Below are positions 1 through 7,992 of a stretch of DNA of 34,810 nucleotides, piece after piece. Position numbers and translations under genes: made by a program. This stretch comes from Pauljensenia hongkongensis (GTDB lineage: Bacteria; Actinomycetota; Actinomycetes; Actinomycetales; Actinomycetaceae). The stretch lies in the NCBI RefSeq assembly GCF_001746855.1, contig NZ_CP017298.1, positions 713,443-748,252 of the forward strand, in the 5' to 3' direction. Every line of letters starts with the position of its first letter. The first letter of the stretch is position 1. The notes beneath the pieces were generated by a model, which was not told the DNA's origin, did not search any database, and saw only the letters and a program-made list of their open reading frames with translations.

Positions 1-540
1 CGCGGCCTGGTGGTCGCGGGCCGCTCCCTGGCGCTGAGGGGGGCGGCCCGGGCGCTGGGCGCGGGCCTGGCGACCGAGCTGTTCGGGCTGGCTGTGGGCG
101 CGCGCGTGCGCTGCCTGGTCCTGGGCGGGGAGCTGCTGGGCATGACCGCGCGCGAGGGAGCCATCCACGTGCCGGACGACCTGGGGGGCGTGTGGTGGCC
201 CGGCCTCGACCGCGTCACCCGCTCCTGGGCGGGGACTCTGCCCGAGGGGCGAGGCGCGCCGCGCCCGGGGGACGAGCCGGGCGCCTCCGGGCCGTCCCAG
301 GTCCGCGGCGTCGTGGGACGCTGGTGCCAGCGCGTCCTCGACGCGGGGCCGAGCGCGCTCGCCTCCCCCGCCCTCGAGCGGGACCGAGCGTGGGCCGTGG
401 CCGCGGGCGCGCCGTTCGCCGCCCGGCTGCTGGGCGGCATGGAGGCGGCCACCCACCAGGGGAGCCGCCGTTTCGACGGGACGTGGGAGGCGGACGCGCC
501 GGCCCTCCTGGCCGCCTGGCTGGCCGCCAGCCAGTACTGA
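1..540 (+). CDS. 3' end of an unrecognised protein (partial)
   Basis: The reading frame is open from base 1 to a TGA at 538-540, so the window holds only the last 179 codons and the true start lies upstream. A GTG at position 10 is an in-frame valine with no ribosome-binding site and is probably internal. Codon use is strongly G/C at third positions, like the bulk of the chromosome. The protein is rich in Ala, Gly and Arg. It has an N-terminal Ala/Gly-rich stretch, a tryptophan pair near residue 62 (GVWWPG) and a C-terminal helical segment ending AAWLAASQY. I see no signal peptide, membrane segment or catalytic motif and do not recognise a family. Only 22 bases separate it from the next gene, but their base compositions differ sharply, so a common origin is doubtful. 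Confidence 0.6.
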   Translation, partial: RGLVVAGRSLALRGAARALGAGLATELFGLAVGARVRCLVLGGELLGMTAREGAIHVPDDLGGVWWPGLDRVTRSWAGTLPEGRGAPRPGDEPGASGPSQVRGVVGRWCQRVLDAGPSALASPALERDRAWAVAAGAPFAARLLGGMEAATHQGSRRFDGTWEADAPALLAAWLAASQY

Positions 541-562
541 GGCCACCGTCCAAACGCGGGTC

Positions 563-1309
563 ATGACACGCCAGTTCCGCACACTTTCAATCAGCGCTCT
601 TTCCACTGCACTCGCTTTCGCACTTTCAGCGCCAGCAGTCGCGACACCCGAAGACGCTGTCACTCAAATCCTTCAAATCACCCCTGGAGTCTCCAGAGAC
701 GAACTGGTCCACGCAGCCAGCGACTGGGCATCAGAAAACGGGACCACCCCGGAGGAAGCGCTCCGTACAACCCTGGACCAACTCCTCGAAGAGCAGAACT
801 CAAACGCTAGCACGCACACAAGCTCCAGCAGCGCGGAATTGGAAACGAGCTCCCCCAACGCTGCCACAGGCAGCACTTCCACTCTCCCCGAGTCATGGTA
901 CAAAGGCGACGTCTACTACACTCCGACAGGAGCTCCATGGGCGCACGTTGGAATCTACGGCGGCACCTGGTGGGTGGTGGAGGCCAGTGGTCCCGGTTAC
1001 AAATCCGACTGGTACCGACACACCTCCATTACAATCCGCTCCGGCGCAAAACAGGTCTACTACCATGTCTCGCAAGCGACGCAGGACGCCGCAGCCGATT
1101 ACGCCTACAACAATCTACGCGGTTACAGCTACAATCTGAATTTCGCTTTCAACAAGTCGAAGAATCCGTGGATGCTGAACTGCTCACAGCTCGTCTGGTA
1201 CGCGTACAAGTATGGAGCCGGAGTAGATATTGACAGCAACGGCGGCCCCGGCGTGTACCCGCACGACATCGTGGAAGGGTCGCTCGCCTACACCTACGCG
1301 AACCTCTAG
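563..1309 (+). CDS. Secreted permuted NlpC/P60 (YiiX-like) cysteine peptidase/amidase
   Basis: A 248-aa secreted protein. Residues 1-27 form a Sec signal peptide (positive MTRQFR, hydrophobic core, APAVA cleavage site). Residues 28-110 are a polar Ser/Thr/Glu-rich linker. The C-terminal domain begins GDVYYTP and carries HVGIYGG followed, near the end, by NCSQLVWYAYK. A His motif placed before the Cys motif is the hallmark order of circularly permuted papain-like folds (YiiX/YebB group), as opposed to canonical NlpC/P60, where Cys comes first. By family, a likely role is cleaving an amide or ester bond in cell wall or lipid substrates outside the cell; the substrate cannot be read from the sequence. 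Many codons end in A or T, unlike the GC-rich flanks, which suggests acquisition. The ATG has only a weak GCGGG upstream. A good AGGAGG overlaps the stop and serves the next gene. Confidence 0.8.
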   Translation: MTRQFRTLSISALSTALAFALSAPAVATPEDAVTQILQITPGVSRDELVHAASDWASENGTTPEEALRTTLDQLLEEQNSNASTHTSSSSAELETSSPNAATGSTSTLPESWYKGDVYYTPTGAPWAHVGIYGGTWWVVEASGPGYKSDWYRHTSITIRSGAKQVYYHVSQATQDAAADYAYNNLRGYSYNLNFAFNKSKNPWMLNCSQLVWYAYKYGAGVDIDSNGGPGVYPHDIVEGSLAYTYANL

Positions 1310-1318
1310 GAGGCGCTG

Positions 1319-2623
1319 ATGCTGTCCCAGTCCCCCCGCGCCCTCTCGGCGCCATCAGCGGGCATCGCAGCCCTCGCGCTCGTGTGCGCCTGCGCCCTGC
1401 CGGGGTGCTCGTCGAGCACGGCATTCCCCGAGGTCGGCCAGGACCGCGCGACGACGGCGAACTCGGTTCTGGCGCTGCGCATCGGGAACTCCCCCGGAGT
1501 CGGCGCCGACGCCTACAGCACCGGAGTCGGCCGCCTGCTGCTGGTCGACGGAGCGGGGACTGGGAACAGCGTTGACGTGGGCGCCATGATCGACGCCGGA
1601 CTGGTGTGGAACGCCTCCGGCCTCCACTACGGGACTTCGGGGGCCGAGGTCGCGGTGTCCGACAGCGGGACGACCAGCGTCCCGCGCGGCAAGGACGAGC
1701 GCCACGAGCTCAGCCGGTACTCGATCGACGACGGCGCGGCCTCGCTCGCCTTCTACATCGACGGCGACCAACAGGACGCGGTGGCGGTCACCGCCGACGG
1801 CGGCAGCGCATTCGCGCCGATCCCAGGCATGCACCCCTTCAACTCCGTCTGCGACGGCCACCTTTACTCCATGACATCGACGCGCTTCCCCGGGAACGGG
1901 TCCCTGCCCACCCAGTTGGACGCCTCGGGCCTCCAGGCGGACACCCGTCCGGATGGCCAGGGCCCCGCGGACATGCTCATCCGCGTGGACCCGCATGATG
2001 ACCCCCAGGCCACCATCGTCGGCATCGCGCCGATGGACGAGGGGCTGGACACCCCCCAGAACGAGGCGCCCTGCTACGACGGCAAAATCTACGTGCCGAC
2101 ATTCCACAAGACGTACCCGGGGGCGAATCCCGACAACGGGCAGGACCCCACCGCGGGCGAACCCGTGCTGCAGGTCTGGGACACCACCAACGGGACGCGC
2201 GACCTGGTCCCCATGGCCGGGGACGACGGATCGCCCATCGCGTTCTCCCCCGGGCACCTCGATTGGCTGGTCGGGCACCTATCGGGATCGGTGTACACCT
2301 TCGTGACCTCGTACGGCGAGGTGTACAGCACGGACTTGGGCACCGGGACCACGCGGCCGCTGTTCACCGTCCCACTGACCGACCCCGATAGCCAGGCATC
2401 CCGTTTCACCGTCGACGCCCAGAACGTCTTCACACTGGACGTCCCCGCCGATTCCGAGGCCCCCCTCACGCTCCGCCGGGATCCCCTCGACGGCGGCGGG
2501 GGCGAGGTCCTGCTCACAGTGGACGCGTCTCCTGTCCGCAAGGGCACGTTCCTCACCGGCGGCCCGCTGATGGTGCAGGCCTTCGCGCTTCGCCCGGCCT
2601 ACATGGAGGACTTCGCGCGCTGA
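1319..2623 (+). CDS. Lipoprotein, likely beta-propeller-like
   Basis: A 434-aa predicted lipoprotein. The N-terminus has a hydrophobic segment (residues 14-27) and a lipobox L27-P28-G29-C30, then a Ser-rich tether, so the protein should be anchored on the outer face of the membrane. The start ATG is preceded by AGGAGG at good spacing (1308-1313), inside the end of the upstream gene, which implies cotranscription with the secreted peptidase-like gene. The mature part is about 400 residues of short beta-rich stretches with repeated Gly/Asp turns, such as YSTDLGTG and VQVWDTTNG-like strings, compatible with a WD/PQQ-like propeller. No catalytic motif is visible. The same blade-like character is seen in the membrane protein downstream. 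Codon use is GC-rich, unlike the gene before it. Function unknown. Confidence 0.8.
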   Translation: MLSQSPRALSAPSAGIAALALVCACALPGCSSSTAFPEVGQDRATTANSVLALRIGNSPGVGADAYSTGVGRLLLVDGAGTGNSVDVGAMIDAGLVWNASGLHYGTSGAEVAVSDSGTTSVPRGKDERHELSRYSIDDGAASLAFYIDGDQQDAVAVTADGGSAFAPIPGMHPFNSVCDGHLYSMTSTRFPGNGSLPTQLDASGLQADTRPDGQGPADMLIRVDPHDDPQATIVGIAPMDEGLDTPQNEAPCYDGKIYVPTFHKTYPGANPDNGQDPTAGEPVLQVWDTTNGTRDLVPMAGDDGSPIAFSPGHLDWLVGHLSGSVYTFVTSYGEVYSTDLGTGTTRPLFTVPLTDPDSQASRFTVDAQNVFTLDVPADSEAPLTLRRDPLDGGGGEVLLTVDASPVRKGTFLTGGPLMVQAFALRPAYMEDFAR

Positions 2624-2798
2624 CGCCCCGCGACCGGCGGACACAAGGAGCGCCCGAGCCCACCCTGCGCCCGGACCCGCCCCCGCCTCGTGCCCTGTGG
2701 ACCGGCCCTGCAGCGCCGCGCGCGCCCGATGTAGCCTATGAGTGCGAGTCAGTTGCCCAAGCGGACCGGATCCGCGCAGCACGAGGAAGGCATCGGCG

Positions 2799-4364
2799 AT
2801 GAGTGCTTCACCGGATGGGCGGCGTGAGGGATCCCGGGAGCAGGACGGGCCGGGGGGAGGGCGTTCGCCCTCCGGGCGGGTCGTCCTTCCTCTGCCGGGG
2901 GCCACGCCGATCTCGCGTTTTCCGTCGGGGATGGTGCCGTTGTCCGGTTCCGTGGCGGGTCCGGCCCCGTATGGGGGCGCGGTGCCGCAGCCCCGTGCGG
3001 CGTGGTCCACCTCGAGGAAGCTCTTCGTCCTGGTCATGTTCCTGATAATGCTCGCATTCAACCTCTACCTTCTGCATTCCATCAACTCCTCCTCGTCCTC
3101 TGATTGGCGGCAGTCGGATCCGTGGTGGCAGAAGTCCGACATCGTGGAGACGGATTCCGTTCCCTGGGAGGTGGCGGGGGCGGTGGTGCGCCCGGATACC
3201 GCCGTTGTGCCGTCGGGCCAGTGGCTCAACGGCCTGCAACAGGCGTGGGGCCTTGACTTTCCCGCAGCCGATGGGGGCGCCGAGCAGAACGTCCGCGTCT
3301 CCTCGAATGGGAGCGTTCTGGTGACCCTGGAGAGGGCGAACCTATGGCAGGGCACGGTCAAGGGCTGGGACGTGGGCGGGGGCGAGCCCCGCCAGCTGTG
3401 GTCCCACACCGTCCAGGACCTGGACAGCCCCGGTATCGGGGACGAGCGGAAGAGCACGTGGGTGGGCAGCACCCTGTTCGTCGGCCACTACGCGGTCAAC
3501 GCCGACACGGGCCAGATCGTATCCTTGACGTGGATGCGCCAGGAGGCGGAGGCCCATTCGGACAAGGACCTGCGCGTCACGGCGGACCTGATGCTGGTGG
3601 CCTGCGACAGCAGCACGGGCGGGTGTTCGGGGCGCAGGGCGGACGGCACCGTCGTGTGGGAGGCCTCCACCGGGCTGGCCGGCACCGACATGTGGGGCAG
3701 CGCCGCGTCCACTGGGCACGACTGGATCTGGCTGGGCAGGACCTCGACATCGAACGTGTTCCTCAACGCCGTCACCGGGCAGGTCAAGACCTCCTCTTTC
3801 GAGCCGGCGCAGGGGTGCTGGCGCGCGCCCGCTGCGGACGGGTGGCTGGTCGCCTGCGAGGGGGACTCCCAGATCAGGGCACTCGCAGCGGACGGCACCC
3901 CGGTCGAGGCGTTCGACGCCGCCCACTGGCCCGTGTCCACCCGCTCCAAGCACGAGTGCTCCGACGCCAGCGTGCCCGTCTGGGGCCAGGAGCCGACACT
4001 GGCCCAGGCCACCGCCTACTACCGCGACTCCGACGCCTCGGCCACGCGCGGCGTCCTCACGCCCGCCGACTGCGGGCACATCGAGTACCAGGCCCCCGAC
4101 GGGGCCACCACGGCCCTCGACCTGACCGGCGACGACGAACAGCGGGCGTTCACCCTGGGCGATTCGGGGGGCGAGCTCCAGGACCAGCTGTCCGTCAGCG
4201 ACGACGGGCGGGTCCTGGCCATCGGCAACTCCGTGCTCATCGACCTCACCACCGGCCAATACATGGACTTCGCCGACAGCGCCCCCGACAGGCCCGCACT
4301 CATCGCCCCCGCACTCATACTCACCAAGACCAACACCAACCTCACCGCGACCGCACCCCGCTGA
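2799..4364 (+). CDS. Single-pass membrane protein with extracytoplasmic PQQ-like propeller
   Basis: I start this 521-aa protein at the ATG at 2799, which has GAGGAAGG eight bases upstream. An in-frame GTG at 2742 has no such site. Residues 1-72 are a cytoplasmic Pro/Gly/Ser-rich tail. Residues about 74-95 (KLFVLVMFLIMLAFNLYLL) are a single membrane span after positive charges. The remaining ~425 residues are outside. They contain repeated blade-like pieces, for example WDVGGGEPRQLW, VNADTGQIVSLTW, RADGTVVWEAST and IDLTTGQYMDF, which resemble PQQ/BamB-type beta-propeller blades. Several cysteines in the outer domain (near CDSSTGGC and the CWRAP...VACEG region) could form disulphides. It lies 175 bases after the lipoprotein, with no obvious terminator between. 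Actinobacterial proteins of this design are mostly uncharacterised, so I assign no role. Confidence 0.8.
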   Translation: MSASPDGRREGSREQDGPGGGRSPSGRVVLPLPGATPISRFPSGMVPLSGSVAGPAPYGGAVPQPRAAWSTSRKLFVLVMFLIMLAFNLYLLHSINSSSSSDWRQSDPWWQKSDIVETDSVPWEVAGAVVRPDTAVVPSGQWLNGLQQAWGLDFPAADGGAEQNVRVSSNGSVLVTLERANLWQGTVKGWDVGGGEPRQLWSHTVQDLDSPGIGDERKSTWVGSTLFVGHYAVNADTGQIVSLTWMRQEAEAHSDKDLRVTADLMLVACDSSTGGCSGRRADGTVVWEASTGLAGTDMWGSAASTGHDWIWLGRTSTSNVFLNAVTGQVKTSSFEPAQGCWRAPAADGWLVACEGDSQIRALAADGTPVEAFDAAHWPVSTRSKHECSDASVPVWGQEPTLAQATAYYRDSDASATRGVLTPADCGHIEYQAPDGATTALDLTGDDEQRAFTLGDSGGELQDQLSVSDDGRVLAIGNSVLIDLTTGQYMDFADSAPDRPALIAPALILTKTNTNLTATAPR

Positions 4365-4569
4365 CCCCAACGACCAGCGCACACCACCAACACCCCCGCC
4401 CCGCGCGGCAGCAGCCCAGTGATAAACGCAAGCACCGCCTTGGCTAAGTCCTCCCGGCGAACGGCTCCGGGATAGTGGATCCGACCCCGGAGAAGCCGCT
4501 GACGAGAGGGACTTTCCGGCGCGGAAACGCCGTTCCCGCCATTCAGGCGGAAATGCCACGACAAAGGCG

Positions 4570-4580
4570 TGGTGGGACCT
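4570..4580 (+). promoter_or_regulatory. Possible LldR/FadR-type operator before lutABC
   Basis: The 11-mer TGGTGGGACCT matches the GntR/FadR-family consensus TNGTNNNACNA at six of seven fixed positions. It lies about 53 bases before the lutA ATG, and regulators of this family (LldR) control lactate operons in corynebacteria. A TATGCT hexamer at 4593-4598 could be the -10 box. A short GTGGG/CCCAC dyad overlaps the same place. In such GC-rich DNA this short match could be chance. Confidence 0.3.
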
Positions 4581-4632
4581 CTGACCCACGCATATGCTGG
4601 CGGCACCACGCCCCTCCGAGGAAGGACACCCT

Positions 4633-5430
4633 ATGCGCATCGCCCTCTTCGCCACGTGTCTTGCGGACGTCATGTTCCCGCAAGCCGCGCAGGCCACCGT
4701 CACACTCCTCGAGCGCCTCGGGCACGAAGTCGTGTTCCCCGAGGGACAGGTCTGCTGCGGGCAAATGCACGCCAACACCGGTTACTTCGAAGACGCGGCG
4801 AAGATCACCCGCAACCACGTGAAAGCGTTCGAACCCGTGCTCGACGGCCAGTGGGACGCGATCGTGGTCCCCTCCGGGTCCTGCACCGGCGCGGCCCGCC
4901 ACGAGCAGCGCGTCGTCGCCGAGCACGTCGGCGACCACGAACTGGCCAAGCGCTCCGCCCAGATCGCCGCCCACACCTACGACCTCACCGAGCTCATCAC
5001 CGACGTGCTGGGCATGGAGGACGTGGGCGCGTACTTCCCGCACACCGTCACCTACCACCCCACCTGCCACTCGCTGCGCATCGCACGGGTCGGCGACCGC
5101 CCCTACCGCCTGCTGCGCGCCGTCGAGGCGCTCACCCTGGTGGACCTGCCCGACGCCGAGGTGTGCTGCGGGTTCGGCGGGACGTTCTCGATCAAGAACG
5201 CGCAGACCTCCACGTCGATGCTGGCCGACAAGGTCGCCAACGTCATGTCCACCCGCGCCGAGGTGCTCGTCATGGGCGACTACTCCTGCCTCATGCACGT
5301 GGGCGGCGGCCTGTCGCGACTCCAGTCGGGCATCCGCCCCATGCACCTCGCCGAGATCCTCGCCTCCACCAAGGACCAGCCGTTCCTCGGGAACATCTCC
5401 TTCGCCCCAGAAAGCGCCCAGGTGATCTGA
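4633..5430 (+). CDS. lutA: L-lactate oxidation subunit LutA (CCG-domain protein)
   Basis: A 265-aa protein. The ATG at 4633 follows GAGGAAGGA at good spacing; the longer frame from 4594 lacks a site. It begins MRIALFATCLADVMFP, typical of LutA/YkgE. It has two CCG (cysteine-rich) domains: CCGQMHANTGYF at residues 41-52 and CCGFGGTFSIKN starting at C178. Such modules bind iron-sulphur clusters or quinone-linked cofactors in heterodisulphide-reductase-like proteins. LutA acts with LutB and LutC in a cytoplasmic or membrane-associated complex that oxidises L-lactate to pyruvate. It is first of three genes, and lutB begins two bases after its stop. Length is normal for the family (about 240-265 aa). 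An upstream GntR-type operator candidate fits lactate control. Confidence 0.95.
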   Translation: MRIALFATCLADVMFPQAAQATVTLLERLGHEVVFPEGQVCCGQMHANTGYFEDAAKITRNHVKAFEPVLDGQWDAIVVPSGSCTGAARHEQRVVAEHVGDHELAKRSAQIAAHTYDLTELITDVLGMEDVGAYFPHTVTYHPTCHSLRIARVGDRPYRLLRAVEALTLVDLPDAEVCCGFGGTFSIKNAQTSTSMLADKVANVMSTRAEVLVMGDYSCLMHVGGGLSRLQSGIRPMHLAEILASTKDQPFLGNISFAPESAQVI

Positions 5431-5432
5431 CA

Positions 5433-7061
5433 ATGACCGCAACATTCATCGGGATGCCCGCAGTCGCCGACTCGGCCTCCTCCGACGTCCACACCGGCGG
5501 GTGGCGCACCACCGTCGACATCCCAGAGGACACCCTGCGCTGGGGCACCACCTTCCCCGAGGGCGCGAAGAAGACCCTGGCGAACACGCAGATGCGCCGC
5601 AACCTGGGCCACGCCACGCGCACGATCCGCACGAAGCGCGGACAGCGCGTCGAGGAGATGCCGGACTGGGAGGACCTGCGCAACGCCGCCGAGGCCGTGA
5701 AGTTCGAAGTCGAATCGCGGCTGCCCGAACTGCTCGAAGAGTTCGAGCGCAACGTCACCGCCCGTGGGGGCATCGTCCACTGGGCGCGCGACAAGCACGA
5801 GGCGAACCGCATCATCGCGGGCATCATCAAGTCCAAGGGCGTCGACGAGGTCGTCAAGGTCAAGTCGATGGCCACCCAGGAGACGAACCTCAACGAGTAC
5901 CTCAAGGACCAGGGGATCTCCGCGCGCGAGACGGACCTGGCCGAGATGATCGTCCAGCTGGCCGACGACATGCCCAGCCACATCGTGGTCCCCGCCATCC
6001 ACCGCAACCGCTCCGAGGTGCGCGGCATCTTCCTGGACCGCATGGAGGACGCCCCCGAGGACCTGTCCGACGACCCGACCGAGCTCACCGGCGTCGCCCG
6101 GGCGCACCTGCGCAAGAAGTTCCTGCACGCCAAGGTCGCGGTCTCGGGCACCAACATGGGCATCGCGGAGACGGGCACCGTGTCCATCTTCGAGTCCGAG
6201 GGCAACGGCCGCATGTGCCTGACGCTGCCCGACACCCTCATCACCCTGATGGGCATCGAGAAGCTGGTCCCCCGCTTCCAGGACGTGGAGATCTTCTCGC
6301 AGCTGCTGCCGCGCAGCGCCACCGGCGAGCGCATGAACCCGTACACCTCCATGTGGACGGGCGTCACGCCCGGCGACGGCCCCCAGGAGTTCCACCTGGT
6401 GCTCATGGACAACGGGCGCACGAAGACCCTGGCGGACCCGATCGGCAGGCAGGCCCTGGCGTGCATCCGCTGCGGCTCGTGCATGAACATCTGCCCCGTG
6501 TACCAGCACACCTCCGGCCACGCCTACGGCTCCGTGTACCCCGGGCCGATCGGCGCGATCCTCACCCCCCAGCTCACCCAGGGCATGGCCCACGACGACC
6601 CGGTGCACACCCTGCCCTTCGCCTCGTCCCTGTGCGGCGCGTGCGGCGACGTGTGCCCCGTCAAGATCGAGATCCCCACGATCCTCATCCACCTGCGGGC
6701 CCGCACCGTCGACGAGAAGCACGCCGTGCTGCCCGACGTGTGGGACCTGGCGATGGGCTCGGCCACGCCCGTCATGTCGAACGCGAAGCTGTGGACCGCG
6801 GCGGGCATGGCCGTGAAGGCGACACGGCTCGTCGGCGGCAAGAAGGGGCGCATCGGCGCCCTGCCCTTCCCCGCCTCGTTGTGGACGGGGGCGCGGGATC
6901 TGCCCACGGCGCCGAAGGAGACCTTCCGCCAGTGGTGGAAGCGGACCCACCCGGACTCGGATGCCTCGTCGACCCGCTGGGACGCCCCCGCCCGGGGGAT
7001 CCCGCTGGCCAGCGAGCACGGCATGACGACCCGCACGAACGACGACACCACGGAGGACTGA
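5433..7061 (+). CDS. lutB: L-lactate oxidation iron-sulphur subunit LutB
   Basis: A 542-aa protein starting at an ATG two bases after the lutA stop, so translation is probably coupled. Residues 1 to about 330 form the LUD-type N-terminal domain shared with LutC (GTNMGIAETGTVSIFESEGN). The ferredoxin-like part follows: C344-IR-C347-GS-C350-MNI-C354-P, then a second set C401-GA-C404-GDV-C408-P, giving two [4Fe-4S] clusters that carry electrons from lactate. The C-terminal tail (RQWWKRTHPDSDASS onward) is somewhat long; LutB is commonly about 470-500 aa, and the excess is partly in this tail and partly in the N-terminus (MTATFIGMPAVADSASS). Family knowledge places LutB in the LutABC complex. lutC starts one base after its stop. 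Confidence 0.95.
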   Translation: MTATFIGMPAVADSASSDVHTGGWRTTVDIPEDTLRWGTTFPEGAKKTLANTQMRRNLGHATRTIRTKRGQRVEEMPDWEDLRNAAEAVKFEVESRLPELLEEFERNVTARGGIVHWARDKHEANRIIAGIIKSKGVDEVVKVKSMATQETNLNEYLKDQGISARETDLAEMIVQLADDMPSHIVVPAIHRNRSEVRGIFLDRMEDAPEDLSDDPTELTGVARAHLRKKFLHAKVAVSGTNMGIAETGTVSIFESEGNGRMCLTLPDTLITLMGIEKLVPRFQDVEIFSQLLPRSATGERMNPYTSMWTGVTPGDGPQEFHLVLMDNGRTKTLADPIGRQALACIRCGSCMNICPVYQHTSGHAYGSVYPGPIGAILTPQLTQGMAHDDPVHTLPFASSLCGACGDVCPVKIEIPTILIHLRARTVDEKHAVLPDVWDLAMGSATPVMSNAKLWTAAGMAVKATRLVGGKKGRIGALPFPASLWTGARDLPTAPKETFRQWWKRTHPDSDASSTRWDAPARGIPLASEHGMTTRTNDDTTED

Positions 7062-7062
7062 C

Positions 7063-7725
7063 ATGGCTCCCATGGACGCGAAGACCGCGATTCTGGCCCG
7101 TGCGCGCGACGCGATCGGGCGCTCGCAGCAGGGCCGCCCCGTGCGCCCCATCCCCCGGGACTACATCCGCTCCACGGCGGACGCCCCCGGCTCGGACGCC
7201 GTGGTCGGGGAGATGATCGAGAAGCTCGAGGACTACTCGGCGAAGGTGGTCCTGGCGCCCACTGACGCCAAGGTGGCCGACGCCATCGACTCCTTCCTGG
7301 AGGGCATGGGCTCCGTCGTGGTCCCCACCGGGCTGGACGCGCCCTTCAAGAAGGCCGCCGCCCGGTCGGGCCGCACTGTGCGCGAGGACTCGCGGGAGAA
7401 GGCGATCCCCACCCTGGAGCTGGACGCCATCGACGCTGTGGTGACGCGCTCGCGCGTCGGCATCTCGATCTCCGGCACGATCGTGCTGGACGGCGAGCCC
7501 GACCAGGGGCGCCGCGCGATCTCCCTGGTGCCGGACACGCACGTGGTGGTGCTGGAACGCTCGGCGATCGTCCCCACGGTGCCGCAGGCGGTCGATGTCC
7601 TGGGCGAGAACCCCCTGCGCCCGATGACGTGGATCGCGGGCGGTTCGGCGACCAGCGACATCGAGCTGGTGCGGGTCAACGGCGTGCACGGCCCCCGCAA
7701 CCTGCGGGTCGTCATCGCGCACTGA
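7063..7725 (+). CDS. lutC: L-lactate oxidation subunit LutC (LUD domain)
   Basis: A 220-aa LUD-domain protein. The ATG lies one base beyond the lutB TGA, so the three lut genes form one operon. The signature region VVTRSRVGISISGTIVLDG and the following LVPDTHVVVLE match the LutC/YkgG fold, which belongs to the NagB/RpiA-like superfamily and completes the L-lactate oxidising complex. Length is usual. The first ~60 residues (ILARARDAIGRSQQG, then RSTADAPGSDAVVGEMIEKL) are the normal helical lead-in. A strong hairpin 20 bases after the stop probably ends the transcript. In Bacillus the operon allows growth on lactate; in an oral or mucosal actinobacterium it would also give access to host or streptococcal lactate, which is inference. 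Confidence 0.95.
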   Translation: MAPMDAKTAILARARDAIGRSQQGRPVRPIPRDYIRSTADAPGSDAVVGEMIEKLEDYSAKVVLAPTDAKVADAIDSFLEGMGSVVVPTGLDAPFKKAAARSGRTVREDSREKAIPTLELDAIDAVVTRSRVGISISGTIVLDGEPDQGRRAISLVPDTHVVVLERSAIVPTVPQAVDVLGENPLRPMTWIAGGSATSDIELVRVNGVHGPRNLRVVIAH

Positions 7726-7745
7726 CTCCCTGGCCCCGCTTTTCC

Positions 7746-7787
7746 GGCCCCCGTCCCGCCCACTATTCGGTGGGCGGGGCGGGGGCC
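7746..7787 (+). terminator. Hairpin terminator after lutABC
   Basis: An 18-base left arm (7746-7763) and right arm (7770-7787) pair with one G-U-type mismatch around the loop TATTCG. There is no U tract, which is common for hairpin terminators in high-GC actinobacteria. It begins 20 bases after the lutC stop. Confidence 0.7.
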
Positions 7788-7878
7788 GCACTCGCGTGGC
7801 ATCCGTCCCGCGCTCCCCCGCAACCATCGTCAACCGGGCACGGGCCACTCCCGGTCCCGCCCGCTCGTACGAGCCCCC

Positions 7879-7907
7879 TGTTCAACCGCGCCCCGCAGTG
7901 GGACAAT
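7879..7907 (+). promoter_or_regulatory. Possible promoter of the polyol dehydrogenase gene
   Basis: GACAAT at 7902-7907 could be a -10 box. TGTTCA lies 17 bases upstream at 7879-7884 and is a weak -35. They would give a leader of about 80 bases before the ATG at 7993. The rest of 7788-7992 shows no other clear signal. Confidence 0.3.
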
Positions 7908-7992
7908 GGGACTGGGCACCGCCCGCGGACGCGCCGTGCCCACAGCCGCCCCGCGTTCGTTCCAACCGCCGAGAACCACCCAGGAGCCCCTC

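Noticed and set aside
3342-4778. Minus-strand open frame of 478 codons opposite the propeller protein.
   Set aside because: It is low-complexity Gly/Val/Arg-rich, has no ribosome-binding site, and runs across the lutA start. It is a GC-driven shadow.
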